Shown: positions 1-6,947 of the stretch, in pieces | How positions within the stretch are numbered: position 1 is the stretch's first letter | How the letters are laid out: the number at the start of each line of letters is the position of its first letter | Source: an uncultured Campylobacter sp. | Lineage (GTDB): Bacteria > Campylobacterota > Campylobacteria > Campylobacterales > Campylobacteraceae | Direction of reading: 5' to 3' | NCBI RefSeq assembly: GCF_937890585.1 | Contig: NZ_CALACG010000218.1 | Location: forward strand, 1-6,947 | Length of the DNA: 6,947 bases | Translations under genes and position numbers: made by a program | Notes under the pieces: model-generated | What the model saw: only the letters and a program-made list of their open reading frames with translations | Told to the model about the DNA's origin: nothing | Databases searched by the model: none

Positions 1-225
1 AGACTGAGAAAGATAAAAAACAATAAATTTTATCTCTAAAAAATTGTTAAATTTATCTGTGTGCGTTTGTTTGCTCTCAAAACGTGGCCACCTTACAAAA
101 CAGTTCTTAAAAGATAAAAATTATAATTAATGATTAGCTATCTTATGAGTGGCATGTGTTTGTATTTTTGGCATTAACTAAATAAACATTTAAATTTGCA
201 ATGAAGTGATTAAAAATAGTTTTTG
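1..225. other. Intergenic AT-rich stretch with no recognisable gene
   Basis: Stops are frequent in every frame and I see no coding region, tRNA or known RNA element. The stretch holds a small inverted repeat at 11-35, an 8-bp palindrome GTGGCCAC at 84-91, and the sequence ATTATAAT at 120-127, which reads as a TATAAT box on both strands but lacks further promoter support. It lies downstream of the leftward rpsF-ssb-rpsR cluster, so it may be the end of the spacer before a neighbouring gene outside the window. Confidence 0.6.
11..35. repeat. 8-bp inverted repeat, AGATAAAA / TTTTATCT
   Basis: The arms at 11-18 and 28-35 are perfect complements separated by 9 nt. Both are A/T-dominated, and neither direction has a following T run, so a terminator role is not supported. 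In DNA this AT-rich such a repeat can arise by chance. Confidence 0.3.
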
Positions 226-255
226 AAATTTTAGCCCCATTTAGGGCTAAAATTT
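226..255 (-). terminator. Hairpin closing the rpsF-ssb-rpsR cluster
   Basis: A perfect 12-bp stem (AAATTTTAGCCC at 226-237 and GGGCTAAAATTT at 244-255) encloses a 6-nt loop. It begins 5 nt beyond the rpsR stop codon. Read leftward, the 3' arm ends in TTT, followed by C, a short A run and then TTTTT further on, so the U tract is weak for a classical intrinsic terminator. The position and the stable GC core still make transcript-end formation or 3' protection the likely role. The hairpin is symmetrical and could also stop rightward transcription, though no rightward gene is seen on its left. Confidence 0.6.
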
Positions 256-260
256 ATGGA

Positions 261-521
261 TTATAGACCTTCAAAAGGGTTTGTAGCTACATCTTTGCGA
301 TCAACTATATAAGGTATGATAGCTGCGTGGCGAGCTCTCTTGATCGCTTTTTCTACCATCTCTTGGTATCTTTTTGATGTGCCAGTTAGGCGTCTTGGCA
401 TGATTTTAAATCTCTCTGACAAGCAATACTTCAAAAGTGAAGTGTCTTTGTAGTCTATAAAATCAATTTTTGCTTCTGTAAATTTGCAATATTTGCGTGA
501 ATATTTTCTTTTTTCTGCCAT
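261..521 (-). CDS. rpsR: 30S ribosomal protein S18
   Basis: S18 is a small-subunit protein that pairs with S6 on the central domain (platform) of 16S rRNA. At 86 residues it is close to the usual bacterial length. The diagnostic core is present: IDYKD-like FIDYKD (21-26), the [12 protein letters not shown] segment (42-53) and the basic [13 protein letters not shown] helix (59-71) that contacts rRNA. Cysteines at 12 and 33 are present, but no complete zinc site is evident. The ATG at 521 follows an AAGGA Shine-Dalgarno (528-532) lying in the 16-nt gap after ssb, so this is the third gene of rpsF-ssb-rpsR. That order is typical of many bacteria and keeps S6 and S18 on one transcript. A terminator-like hairpin begins 5 nt after the stop. 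Confidence 0.97.
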   Translation of the reverse strand: MAEKRKYSRKYCKFTEAKIDFIDYKDTSLLKYCLSERFKIMPRRLTGTSKRYQEMVEKAIKRARHAAIIPYIVDRKDVATNPFEGL

Positions 522-537
522 TTTTTATCCTTTAAAA

Positions 538-1065
538 TTAAAACGGTATTTCTTCATTGTTGAAGCTATCAGCATCAACGTCTATATCAGGAACTTCTGA
601 ATAACTCTCTTGCTTTCTTTGCGGAGCAGCTTGCGGCCTAGCTTCTTGTTGGCGGTTATATTGGTTATTTTGATATCCGCCTTGCTGTCCGTAGCCACCG
701 CTATTTTGGCTATTCATAGAGTATCCGCCTTGTTGCGTTTGGTTATTTGAGCCAAGCATTTCCATGCTCTCAACGGCGATAGAGTGTTTTGAGCGATTTT
801 GTCCGTTATTGTCGGTCCATTGGTCAAATTTAAGTCTTCCTTCAATAAGCAGCTTCGATCCCTTATTGAGATATTGGTTTGCTATCTCTGCACTCTTGCC
901 AAAAAATGATATATCAATAAAGCAAGTCTCATCTCTTCTTTCCCCATTTGAGGTGATTTTGCGTGTCACAGCTATACTAGAATTTCCTATGGCAACGCCG
1001 CTAGTAGTATATCTAAGCTCTATATCTCTGGTTAAATTTCCAACTAATACTACTTTATTGAACAT
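538..1065 (-). CDS. ssb: Single-stranded DNA-binding protein
   Basis: SSB coats single-stranded DNA in replication, repair and recombination and recruits partner enzymes through its C-terminal tip. The N-terminal OB fold spans about residues 1-105, starting MFNKVVLVGNLTRDIELRYT and including the conserved ETCFIDISFFGKSAEIANQYLNKGSKLLIEGRL region (46-78). A low-complexity linker rich in Gly, Gln, Asn and Tyr (about 106-155) follows, then an acidic end finishing EEIPF (171-175). The E. coli tip is DDDIPF, so the acidic and IPF features are kept with Glu in place of Asp. The 175-residue length is normal. The ATG at 1065 has an AAGGA at 1072-1076 in the 13-nt gap after rpsF. The start context AAGGATAAAAA-ATG is identical to that of rpsR, suggesting similar translation of the two genes. 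Confidence 0.97.
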   Translation of the reverse strand: MFNKVVLVGNLTRDIELRYTTSGVAIGNSSIAVTRKITSNGERRDETCFIDISFFGKSAEIANQYLNKGSKLLIEGRLKFDQWTDNNGQNRSKHSIAVESMEMLGSNNQTQQGGYSMNSQNSGGYGQQGGYQNNQYNRQQEARPQAAPQRKQESYSEVPDIDVDADSFNNEEIPF

Positions 1066-1078
1066 TTTTTATCCTTGA

Positions 1079-1498
1079 TTATTCTTCTGTAAATGTTTGC
1101 TCGTCTACTTTTTCAGCTCTTGGCTCGCGTGGTGCTCTTGGCTCGCGAGTCTCTTTTTTTTTAGTTTGCTTTATACCTTTGCAAAGTCTTTCCCAAGCTG
1201 CGATTTCGCGTTTGTTTTCATATTTAACGCTTAAAAATCTTATGATATCTTCAGTGATCCTTACGTTTCTTGTAAGCTCTGCAAGAAGTGCCGGTGGAGC
1301 TTTGTAGTAGATAACAAAATATGTTCCACGCTCATATTTTTTGATGGCATAAGCTAGTTTTCTAGTGCCCATCTCAACGACAGTAGCGATCTCGCCGCCG
1401 TTTTTTGTTATGACTTCTTTTACGAAATCAACCTTAGCTTTAACTTCCTCTTCCGTCAATGTCGGCTTAAGAATGAATAAAAGCTCGTAATGTTTCAT
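1079..1498 (-). CDS. rpsF: 30S ribosomal protein S6 with charged C-terminal tail
   Basis: S6 binds S18 and the 16S rRNA platform. The ferredoxin-like core covers about residues 1-95: [18 protein letters not shown], then [23 protein letters not shown] (43-65) and the helix [16 protein letters not shown]. The 139-residue length includes a tail of roughly 40 residues after the core. The tail carries a Lys-rich patch (110-115), two copies of a hexapeptide (REPRAP then REPRAE, 118-129) and an acidic end. S6 tails vary between bacteria and in E. coli are extended by glutamylation; whether that happens here is unknown. The ATG at 1498 is preceded by AAGGAG (1504-1509), a strong Shine-Dalgarno at 5-nt spacing. 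This is the first gene of the cluster, with a 77-nt leader region after holA that contains a hairpin and a possible promoter. Confidence 0.96.
   Translation of the reverse strand: MKHYELLFILKPTLTEEEVKAKVDFVKEVITKNGGEIATVVEMGTRKLAYAIKKYERGTYFVIYYKAPPALLAELTRNVRITEDIIRFLSVKYENKREIAAWERLCKGIKQTKKKETREPRAPREPRAEKVDEQTFTEE
1116..1147. repeat. Two-copy 18-bp tandem repeat inside rpsF
   Basis: A 14-nt sequence (GCTCTTGGCTCGCG on the + strand) occurs at 1116-1129 and again, identically, at 1134-1147, with an 18-nt period. It encodes the duplicated Arg-Glu-Pro-Arg-Ala hexapeptide in the S6 tail. The period is a multiple of three, so gain or loss of a copy would keep the frame. Confidence 0.8.
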
Positions 1499-1504
1499 TT
1501 TTTC

Positions 1505-1540
1505 TCCTTATGGATATTTAGCTCACTTTGTGAGCAAGGA
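1505..1540 (-). promoter_or_regulatory. rpsF leader hairpin that could mask the Shine-Dalgarno
   Basis: In the leftward transcript a perfect 6-bp stem GCUCAC/GUGAGC (1530-1535 with 1521-1526, 3-nt loop) is flanked on its 5' side by UCCUU (1536-1540). That pentamer is the exact complement of AAGGA within the rpsF ribosome-binding site (1505-1509). Pairing these would extend the stem across an 11-nt one-sided bulge and hide the Shine-Dalgarno. In other bacteria the S6:S18 complex is known to bind a structured element in the rpsF leader. I do not see that motif's conserved CCG-containing bulge here, so autoregulation is inference. Confidence 0.4.
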
Positions 1541-1561
1541 TTTTGCATTAAGCAAGGGTGG

Positions 1562-1567
1562 ATTTTA
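1562..1567 (-). promoter_or_regulatory. Candidate promoter -10 box for rpsF-ssb-rpsR
   Basis: TAAAAT read leftward, preceded by AGC (one mismatch from an extended TGn), lies just past the holA stop. It would start transcription near 1555 and give a leader of about 57 nt carrying the hairpin at 1521-1535. There is no obvious -35, as is usual for Campylobacter RpoD promoters. AT-rich sequence makes such boxes common, so the call is tentative. Confidence 0.4.
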
Positions 1568-1575
1568 GCTTAAAT

Positions 1576-2574
1576 TTACTTAATATTTGCTGTTGATATG
1601 AGGTGTTGGAGGTTTAAAATGGTCGATAAGACGAAAATTTCTTTATCCATTTTTGTATTTGTTTTTAGCTCTAGCTCGGCTAAATTTAGCGTTTTAAATA
1701 TCTCTAAATAGGCATTTAAACTTAGCTTTAAGCTATTCGCTTTTAGTAAATTTGCCACATTTACAGGCGGCTGATAGCCGATCGCTTCGTCTAAATTTAA
1801 GCGGCCATTTATCTTGATGTAAGAGTAAATTTTAAATAGCCTAAAAAATGCTTTGTAAAGTGAGTTTAAAAGTAAAATTTCATTAAAATTTGGATCTTCT
1901 AAGTAGGTAAAAAAGTCGTTTTTTATATCTTTTAGAGCCATAAATTTATTAAAAAAATCATCAAAATTTATCCCACCAAGCCCAAATACCAGCCTTTTTA
2001 CATCGTCTTGTTCGATATGAGCGTTTAGGCTCTTTAGCTTTGTTAGCTCACTTGCTGCAAGGTATAAATTTTCATTATGAGTAAAATAAAGCTCATAAAG
2101 TGCGTTTTTGGTTATGTTTAGGCCTATTTTGGCTGAGTTTTTGGCTAGTAAATTTATCGCCTCATCTGGAGTTGAGGGCTTGAAAAATCTCGCAAAATTT
2201 GCCCCAAAAGCCTTTTGTGTATCAAAAACTAGCTTCATATCGGCCTCATAAAGCTCAAACAAAAAGTAGTTATCCTGGCTCTTTGAGCAAAGCGAGATGA
2301 GCTCTTTTAGCTCTTTTGCGGGGATCTTTTTGTCGCTTTTTACATAAAGGATATTTTTGCCGCCAAAAAGTGACTGCTCGCTTAGGTGAGAGCTTGCTTG
2401 CGTGTAGTTGTACTCGTCAAAATAAAGACTTAATAAATTTGCATCTTCGCTTGCATAAAAGCTTAAAATTTCCTTGCCAAAAAGCTCGATCTGAAACTCG
2501 TCCGCCCCAAAAAGCAAGAAGTAGTTGCTTAAATTTGCATTTGCTAAATTTAGCTCCAAATCTTTTCTATACAT
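1576..2574 (-). CDS. holA: DNA polymerase III delta subunit
   Basis: Delta is the clamp-loader subunit that opens the beta sliding clamp at primed DNA. The 332-residue length is close to the 343 of E. coli HolA. Recognisable family features are the N-terminal NYFLLFGADEFQIELFGKEIL segment (17-37, in the place of the usual YLLYGEEPFL), a weakly conserved AAA+-like domain in the first half, and an all-alpha C-terminal collar domain ending with a LAELELKTNTKMDKEIFVLSTIL helix pair (298-320). Delta normally lacks Walker A function, and none is seen. The ATG at 2574 overlaps the last 8 nt of rnr (2567-2574) and has only a weak AAGAAAG upstream, which points to translational coupling. It is the last gene of the HDOD-rnr-holA unit, 77 nt before rpsF. 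Confidence 0.88.
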   Translation of the reverse strand: MYRKDLELNLANANLSNYFLLFGADEFQIELFGKEILSFYASEDANLLSLYFDEYNYTQASSHLSEQSLFGGKNILYVKSDKKIPAKELKELISLCSKSQDNYFLFELYEADMKLVFDTQKAFGANFARFFKPSTPDEAINLLAKNSAKIGLNITKNALYELYFTHNENLYLAASELTKLKSLNAHIEQDDVKRLVFGLGGINFDDFFNKFMALKDIKNDFFTYLEDPNFNEILLLNSLYKAFFRLFKIYSYIKINGRLNLDEAIGYQPPVNVANLLKANSLKLSLNAYLEIFKTLNLAELELKTNTKMDKEIFVLSTILNLQHLISTANIK

Positions 2575-4486
2575 CGATCTTTCTTATCACTTTTGCAAAA
2601 ATTTTAGCGCTCGCGATGTCGGCCTCTGTGATCTTTACGACAAGCTTTTGAAGTAAATTTGCGCTGTATCCAGTGATGAAAATCCTAGCTCCAACAAAAT
2701 GATCATCAAGCTTGGCAACCAAGACATTTTGGTTTTCGCTAACGTAGCAACGCACCTCTTTGCCGATGTTTGCGGCTGCCCAGCGTGCAAATTTCCTATC
2801 CATAAAGTCGTAGGCTACCTTGTCGGCCTCTCTTTCAAGCTCGCTTAAGGTTGCACATGTGCTTTGGATGTTTAAAAGTAAGAAGTTGTAAAGCTTCTCA
2901 TCTTTTAAAATTTTAGCCTTTAAAAGTCTGTGTAAGATAAGGTCAGAATAGCGTCTAATAGGGCTTGTAAAGTGTGTATATCTGTCAAATCCAAGCCCAA
3001 AGTGGCCTAAATTTTCACTTGAATATTCAGCCTTTTTTTGTGACTTTATGATGAGCTTGTCTATCTCCTCGCGGTTGCCCATCTCATCGGCCTTTGCTTG
3101 GATCTTTCTTATTAAATTTGCAAGGTCGCTCTCGTAGGTAAAGTCAAGCCCCAAAAGCTGCAGGTCCTCAAGCAAGGTATCTATCTTTTTAAAATCAGGC
3201 GAAGCGTGGTTTCTAAAAACGCCCTTTGTGATGAGCTTTGCGGCAGCCTTGTTTGCTAAAAGCATGCAGTCTTCGACTAGTCTATGTGAGTCGGAGTCGC
3301 TTTCAAACCTGGTTTGCGAAATTTGACCCTCTTCATCAAGGCTCATTCTAAGCTCTTTTGTCCTGAAGTCAAACGCATGCAAAAGCCTTTTTTTGCGAAG
3401 CTTTGTGGTGAGTTTAAAAAGTGGCTTGACCCATGAAATTTCGCACTCTCTTTTGCCCTCTAAAATTTCATCGATCTCATCGTAGTTAAAGCGCCTTTTT
3501 GAAAGGATGATCGCCTCAAAAAGCTCCTCTTTTTTTACCTCGTTGTTTGCATCAAGTGAAATTTTAAAACAAAATGCAAGACGCGGCACATCTGGCTTTA
3601 GCGAGCAGATATTTTCACTAAGTGCGCGCGGCAACATCGGCACTGAGATGTGCGGAAAGTAGATAGAGAAGCCTCTTTTTTTAGCCTCGCTATCAATGGC
3701 ACTATATGCGGTCACATACTCACTTACATCTGCGATTGCTACGTAAATTTCTCGCTTTTTCTCATCAAAATATATGGCATCGTCAAAGTCCTTAGCATCG
3801 ACTGGATCGATCGTGCAAAACTCTAAATTTCTTAGATCGGCTCTGTTTGGATACATACTAGCATCGACTTCATCGCCAAAAGCCTTTGCTTCAAGCTCGC
3901 AAGCCTCGCTAAATTTATCATTTTTATTATAAATAGCAAGCGAAATTTTCTCATCGCTTAGTGGATCTTCTAAATTTCCTAAAACCTCGACTATTTCGTT
4001 GTTTAGATTGTTTATCTTTAGTAGCGTCCCAAGTGGGAGCATCTTTAGGCTTTTTTGAGTTGCCTTTAGGGTTGTGCTTAGCCCAGTTTTTAAATTTACC
4101 CCTAAAATGGCCGCCCCAAAGCGTTTTGTATAGACCACGCTTGTCTCATTTGCAAGCTTTAGGCTCATTACTATCTTAGCGCTTTGGCGTTTTTTCTTAA
4201 GCGGCAAAAGCTTTGCTAGCACGATATCGCCGAGGTGAGAGTTGTTTAAATTTTTATTTTCGACGATGATATCTTGCTTGAAGCGCTTGTCAAATGGCAT
4301 GATAAAGCCAGTCGCGTTTTGGCTGATGTCTAGCTTGCCGCAGACATAGCCGTTGTTTAGGTAAAATTTATCTTTATGTAAGCTTACGGCACCAAGGTTT
4401 AGGAGATTACGTAAGATCTCTTTATCTTCGTTTGATATCTCTTTTTCTTTGATGCCAACTAGAAGTGATGTTAAAAATTCTTTCAC
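2567..4486 (-). CDS. rnr: Ribonuclease R (RNase II/R family 3'-5' exoribonuclease), compact form
   Basis: This enzyme degrades RNA processively from the 3' end, including structured RNA, using two metal ions. Domains in order are a cold-shock-like domain at about 45-95 (VCGKLDISQNATGFIMPFD), a second OB-like region to about 175, and the RNB catalytic domain (about 220-560). The RNB motif TIDPVDAKDFDDAIY (225-239) supplies the four metal-binding aspartates D227, D233, D235 and D236. The downstream signature HFTSPIRRYSDLILHR (505-520) is intact. At 639 residues the protein is much shorter than E. coli RNase R (813). It lacks the N-terminal helix-turn-helix and the basic C-terminal tail, and only about 75 residues remain for a divergent S1-like end. 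The start is GTG at 4486, overlapping the HDOD stop as GTGA (4483-4486). No strong ribosome-binding site is seen, so translation is probably coupled to the upstream gene. Confidence 0.93.
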   Translation of the reverse strand: MKEFLTSLLVGIKEKEISNEDKEILRNLLNLGAVSLHKDKFYLNNGYVCGKLDISQNATGFIMPFDKRFKQDIIVENKNLNNSHLGDIVLAKLLPLKKKRQSAKIVMSLKLANETSVVYTKRFGAAILGVNLKTGLSTTLKATQKSLKMLPLGTLLKINNLNNEIVEVLGNLEDPLSDEKISLAIYNKNDKFSEACELEAKAFGDEVDASMYPNRADLRNLEFCTIDPVDAKDFDDAIYFDEKKREIYVAIADVSEYVTAYSAIDSEAKKRGFSIYFPHISVPMLPRALSENICSLKPDVPRLAFCFKISLDANNEVKKEELFEAIILSKRRFNYDEIDEILEGKRECEISWVKPLFKLTTKLRKKRLLHAFDFRTKELRMSLDEEGQISQTRFESDSDSHRLVEDCMLLANKAAAKLITKGVFRNHASPDFKKIDTLLEDLQLLGLDFTYESDLANLIRKIQAKADEMGNREEIDKLIIKSQKKAEYSSENLGHFGLGFDRYTHFTSPIRRYSDLILHRLLKAKILKDEKLYNFLLLNIQSTCATLSELEREADKVAYDFMDRKFARWAAANIGKEVRCYVSENQNVLVAKLDDHFVGARIFITGYSANLLQKLVVKITEADIASAKIFAKVIRKIDV

Positions 4487-5301
4487 AAATTGTCTTTGAC
4501 TTTGCTAACAGCCATTAAAAATGTATCTCTCTCAAAGCCATATTCATTTATAAGAAGTGTTGCGTTATTTACACTCACATCGTCAAGCTGGTTAAAGATA
4601 TTAACCGCTGTTTTTACTACTTTTAATGCTCTTGCGTACTCTTTTACGTGGTCAGGCGCCTCTTCAGGTAAATTTGAATATAGGATAGAATTTCCAAGCT
4701 CGATCTCTAAATTCCACTGCTCAAAAATTTTAGCCGTGACCTCTTCGTTTGTGATGTCTAAAATTTCAGACTCTAAAAGTGCAAGGTCGTATGTAGATGA
4801 AATTTGTTTTAGTTTTGTCTTAAATTCATTTGTTTGGCCATTTTCTGTGAGCTCGTGAGCAAGGACGATCTTGCCAACTTCTAGCATAAATGAAGCTGGT
4901 GAGAGGATCTCTAAGCTTTTAGGCTTTATCTTTGAGTACCAGTGATACATTAGGGCGTTTTGCATGATCGAGATATTTAAAAAATCCTGTGCCGTAATGT
5001 CGTATGGCTCTAAATTTATAGAAAAGGTCTTTTTAATGGCACTTGATAGCGCAAAACCGCGGATAGTAGCCATGCCAAAAAGTGAAATGGCTCTTGCGAT
5101 AGTTGTGATCTCTTGAGAAAATCCATAAAGTGGTGAGTTTGCTGAACGCAAGATATTTGCTGTTAGCATAGGGTCTTTTTCGACCACTTTTGTGAGGTCA
5201 TTTATCGAGCTATTTTCGTCAGCATGTAGGCGCTGAATTTGCACAACAGTATCGTCTAGTGGGGGAAGTGCTTTGATTTTTTTAAAAATTGATTCGTTCA
5301 T
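4483..5301 (-). CDS. HDOD-domain regulatory protein
   Basis: HDOD proteins resemble HD-type phosphohydrolases but lack the catalytic metal residues, and act as signalling or scaffold modules. C. jejuni Cj0248, a motility factor, is a family member. The domain spans about residues 5-205 of 272, with the typical opening KALPPLDDTVVQIQRL (10-25) and the hallmark DPMLTANILRSANSPLYGF (43-61) followed by ITTIARAISLFGMATIRG (65-82). No separate output domain is visible in the remaining 70 residues. A longer reading from an ATG at 5334 is open. I reject it because that codon sits inside the TATAAT box and has no Shine-Dalgarno, whereas the ATG at 5301 has AAAGAG at 5310-5315 and starts at the family's usual N-terminus. 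The stop overlaps the rnr GTG by 4 nt. It heads HDOD-rnr-holA; its specific function is unknown. Confidence 0.88.
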   Translation of the reverse strand: MNESIFKKIKALPPLDDTVVQIQRLHADENSSINDLTKVVEKDPMLTANILRSANSPLYGFSQEITTIARAISLFGMATIRGFALSSAIKKTFSINLEPYDITAQDFLNISIMQNALMYHWYSKIKPKSLEILSPASFMLEVGKIVLAHELTENGQTNEFKTKLKQISSTYDLALLESEILDITNEEVTAKIFEQWNLEIELGNSILYSNLPEEAPDHVKEYARALKVVKTAVNIFNQLDDVSVNNATLLINEYGFERDTFLMAVSKVKDNL

Positions 5302-5332
5302 TAAGATAACTCTTTGTTGAAAATTTTGCCAC

Positions 5333-5341
5333 ATTATAGCA
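5333..5341 (-). promoter_or_regulatory. Extended -10 promoter for HDOD-rnr-holA
   Basis: Read leftward, the sequence TTTTTGCTATAAT gives a perfect TATAAT (5333-5338) with a TGn extension (5339-5341) directly behind a T tract. This is the Campylobacter RpoD pattern, which favours an extended -10 and periodic T-rich DNA over a -35 box. The expected start near 5326-5327 leaves a leader of about 25 nt before the ATG at 5301. Confidence 0.78.
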
Positions 5342-5386
5342 AAAAGCTACAACATAAAACTTAAAGATGCTTTTTTGCTCTTTTTC

Positions 5387-5404
5387 AGCAACGTTTTTGT
5401 TGCT
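5387..5404. promoter_or_regulatory. Palindrome upstream of the ilvC -10, possible operator
   Basis: AGCAAC (5387-5392) and GTTGCT (5399-5404) are perfect inverted repeats with a 6-nt spacer. Allowing one mismatch, the symmetry extends to 5383-5408. It ends 6 bp before the ilvC TATAAT and covers the region where a -35 would lie, between two divergent promoters. There is no gene end nearby for it to terminate, so a regulator-binding site is the more natural reading. The regulator is unknown. Confidence 0.4.
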
Positions 5405-5410
5405 AAAATG

Positions 5411-6468
<1,058 letters not shown>

Positions 6469-6471
6469 ACT

Positions 6472-6947
6472 TTGAGCGAAAAAAAGAGTGCAAAGAAGCG
6501 TCCTGTAAAGAAAAAAACAGGGCGCTCTCATAATAAAATCTTCATCGGTATCGGCGTCATCGCAGCTATCTTGATAGTAGCGCTTATCGCAGCTTTAAGT
6601 ATCAAAAATAAAGACGTAGAGCAGATAAGTAAAGCAGATGAGACAAAAACCGAGAAACAAATTTCAAAAAAGGCTGAGCCAAAGGTTGCCAGCAACGAGA
6701 AAAAACAAGAGTATGAGAAGAGAAAATATCCTTTAAAATTTGACGAAGATGAAAATTTAAGCAAAATTTTCACAGACCCAAAACATGAAATCAAACAGGC
6801 ACAAAAGTCAAAAATCGAGCCAAAAGAGCAGAAAAAACAAGCACCAGAGATAAAGCTCGAGGCTAAAAAAGAAGAGCCAAAAAAAGAGCAAAACGATACT
6901 AAAAATTTACTAGCAAATTTAAATAAAACCACCGAGCCAACCGTCAT
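6472..6947 (+). CDS. Single-pass membrane protein with charged periplasmic region, 3' end outside window
   Basis: An open frame runs from just after ilvC off the right edge (158 codons visible). The only usual start before the membrane segment is TTG at 6472, two codons after the in-frame ilvC stop. No Shine-Dalgarno is evident, so translation may be coupled to ilvC. Residues 1-22 are strongly basic (SEKKSAKKRPVKKKTGR), followed by a hydrophobic helix IFIGIGVIAAILIVALIAALSI (23-44). This predicts N-in, C-out topology by the positive-inside rule. The rest is a Lys/Glu/Pro/Gln-rich, probably disordered stretch. The plan resembles envelope or division proteins such as FtsN-like SPOR proteins, whose folded domain lies at the far C-terminus. 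That part is not in the window, so the function stays open. From memory, C. jejuni also has a predicted periplasmic protein just after ilvC. The reverse frame of this region is open only because of the biased composition. Confidence 0.8.
   Translation, partial: MSEKKSAKKRPVKKKTGRSHNKIFIGIGVIAAILIVALIAALSIKNKDVEQISKADETKTEKQISKKAEPKVASNEKKQEYEKRKYPLKFDEDENLSKIFTDPKHEIKQAQKSKIEPKEQKKQAPEIKLEAKKEEPKKEQNDTKNLLANLNKTTEPTV

Noticed and set aside
84..91. GTGGCCAC palindrome
   Set aside because: It is a single isolated 8-bp palindrome with no promoter or gene context, as expected by chance.
120..127. ATTATAAT as a promoter near the left edge
   Set aside because: It reads as TATAAT on both strands but has no TGn extension, no downstream gene in the window, and lies in very AT-rich DNA.
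764..1078. Plus-strand open frame opposite ssb
   Set aside because: It lies entirely over ssb apart from the 13-nt ssb-rpsF gap. ssb is unmistakable, and the frame has no start signals or recognisable features.
1521..1535. GCTCAC/GTGAGC hairpin as a terminator for holA
   Set aside because: The stem is only 6 bp, and the sequence after it on the minus strand is TAAATATCC, not a U tract. It fits a leader structure better.
2316..2651. Plus-strand open frame opposite holA and the end of rnr
   Set aside because: It covers the well-supported holA-rnr junction and encodes a composition expected from antisense of those genes.
4490..4858. Plus-strand open frame opposite the HDOD gene
   Set aside because: It is antisense to an intact HDOD coding region and has no promoter or ribosome-binding site of its own.
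5339..5378. GCAAAAAGC (5339-5347) and GCTTTTTTGC (5369-5378) as a long-loop inverted repeat
   Set aside because: The arms differ in A/T run length, the loop is 21 nt, and the tracts are already explained as the T-rich upstream elements of the two divergent promoters.
6528..6947. Long open frame on the minus strand at the right edge (Ser/Phe/Cys-rich)
   Set aside because: It is the reverse shadow of the Lys/Glu-rich membrane protein on the + strand. Its composition is the mirror of AAA/GAA codons, and it shows no recognisable protein features.

Overview
This window is an ordinary chromosomal housekeeping segment from a Campylobacterota bacterium, very probably a Campylobacter. The evidence is AT-rich DNA full of AAATTT runs, compact overlapping genes, T-tract promoters with TATAAT boxes and no clear -35, and epsilonproteobacterial-type proteins (a short RNase R, an S6 with a charged tail, a class I IlvC). 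From memory, holA, rnr and ilvC are also adjacent in C. jejuni, whereas the rpsF-ssb-rpsR cluster lies elsewhere there. That favours a C. concisus / C. curvus / C. fetus-like species. The species call is inference.

Layout, left to right: 1-225 holds no gene that I can see. A perfect 12-bp hairpin at 226-255 closes a leftward cluster, rpsR (S18), ssb and rpsF (S6), in the order rpsF-ssb-rpsR when read in the direction of transcription. Upstream of it, also leftward, is a tightly overlapped three-gene unit: an HDOD-domain regulator, rnr (RNase R) and holA (DNA polymerase III delta). A short divergent intergenic region (5302-5445) carries a promoter in each direction and a palindrome. Rightward come ilvC (ketol-acid reductoisomerase) and, 3 nt after its stop, the start of a single-pass membrane protein that uses a TTG codon and runs off the window.

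The leftward genes link translation (S6, S18), replication and repair (SSB, HolA), RNA decay (RNase R) and a probable signalling adaptor (HDOD). The rightward genes are branched-chain amino acid synthesis plus an envelope protein. HDOD-rnr-holA appears to be one transcript, because its genes overlap by 4 and 8 nt. rpsF-ssb-rpsR has its own candidate promoter but could also receive read-through from holA.

I found no mobile element, CRISPR array, tRNA or rRNA, and no novel multi-gene system. The observations most worth a check are a hairpin in the rpsF leader that could mask its Shine-Dalgarno sequence, the palindrome just upstream of the ilvC -10 box, the corrected start of the HDOD gene, and the TTG-initiated gene after ilvC.
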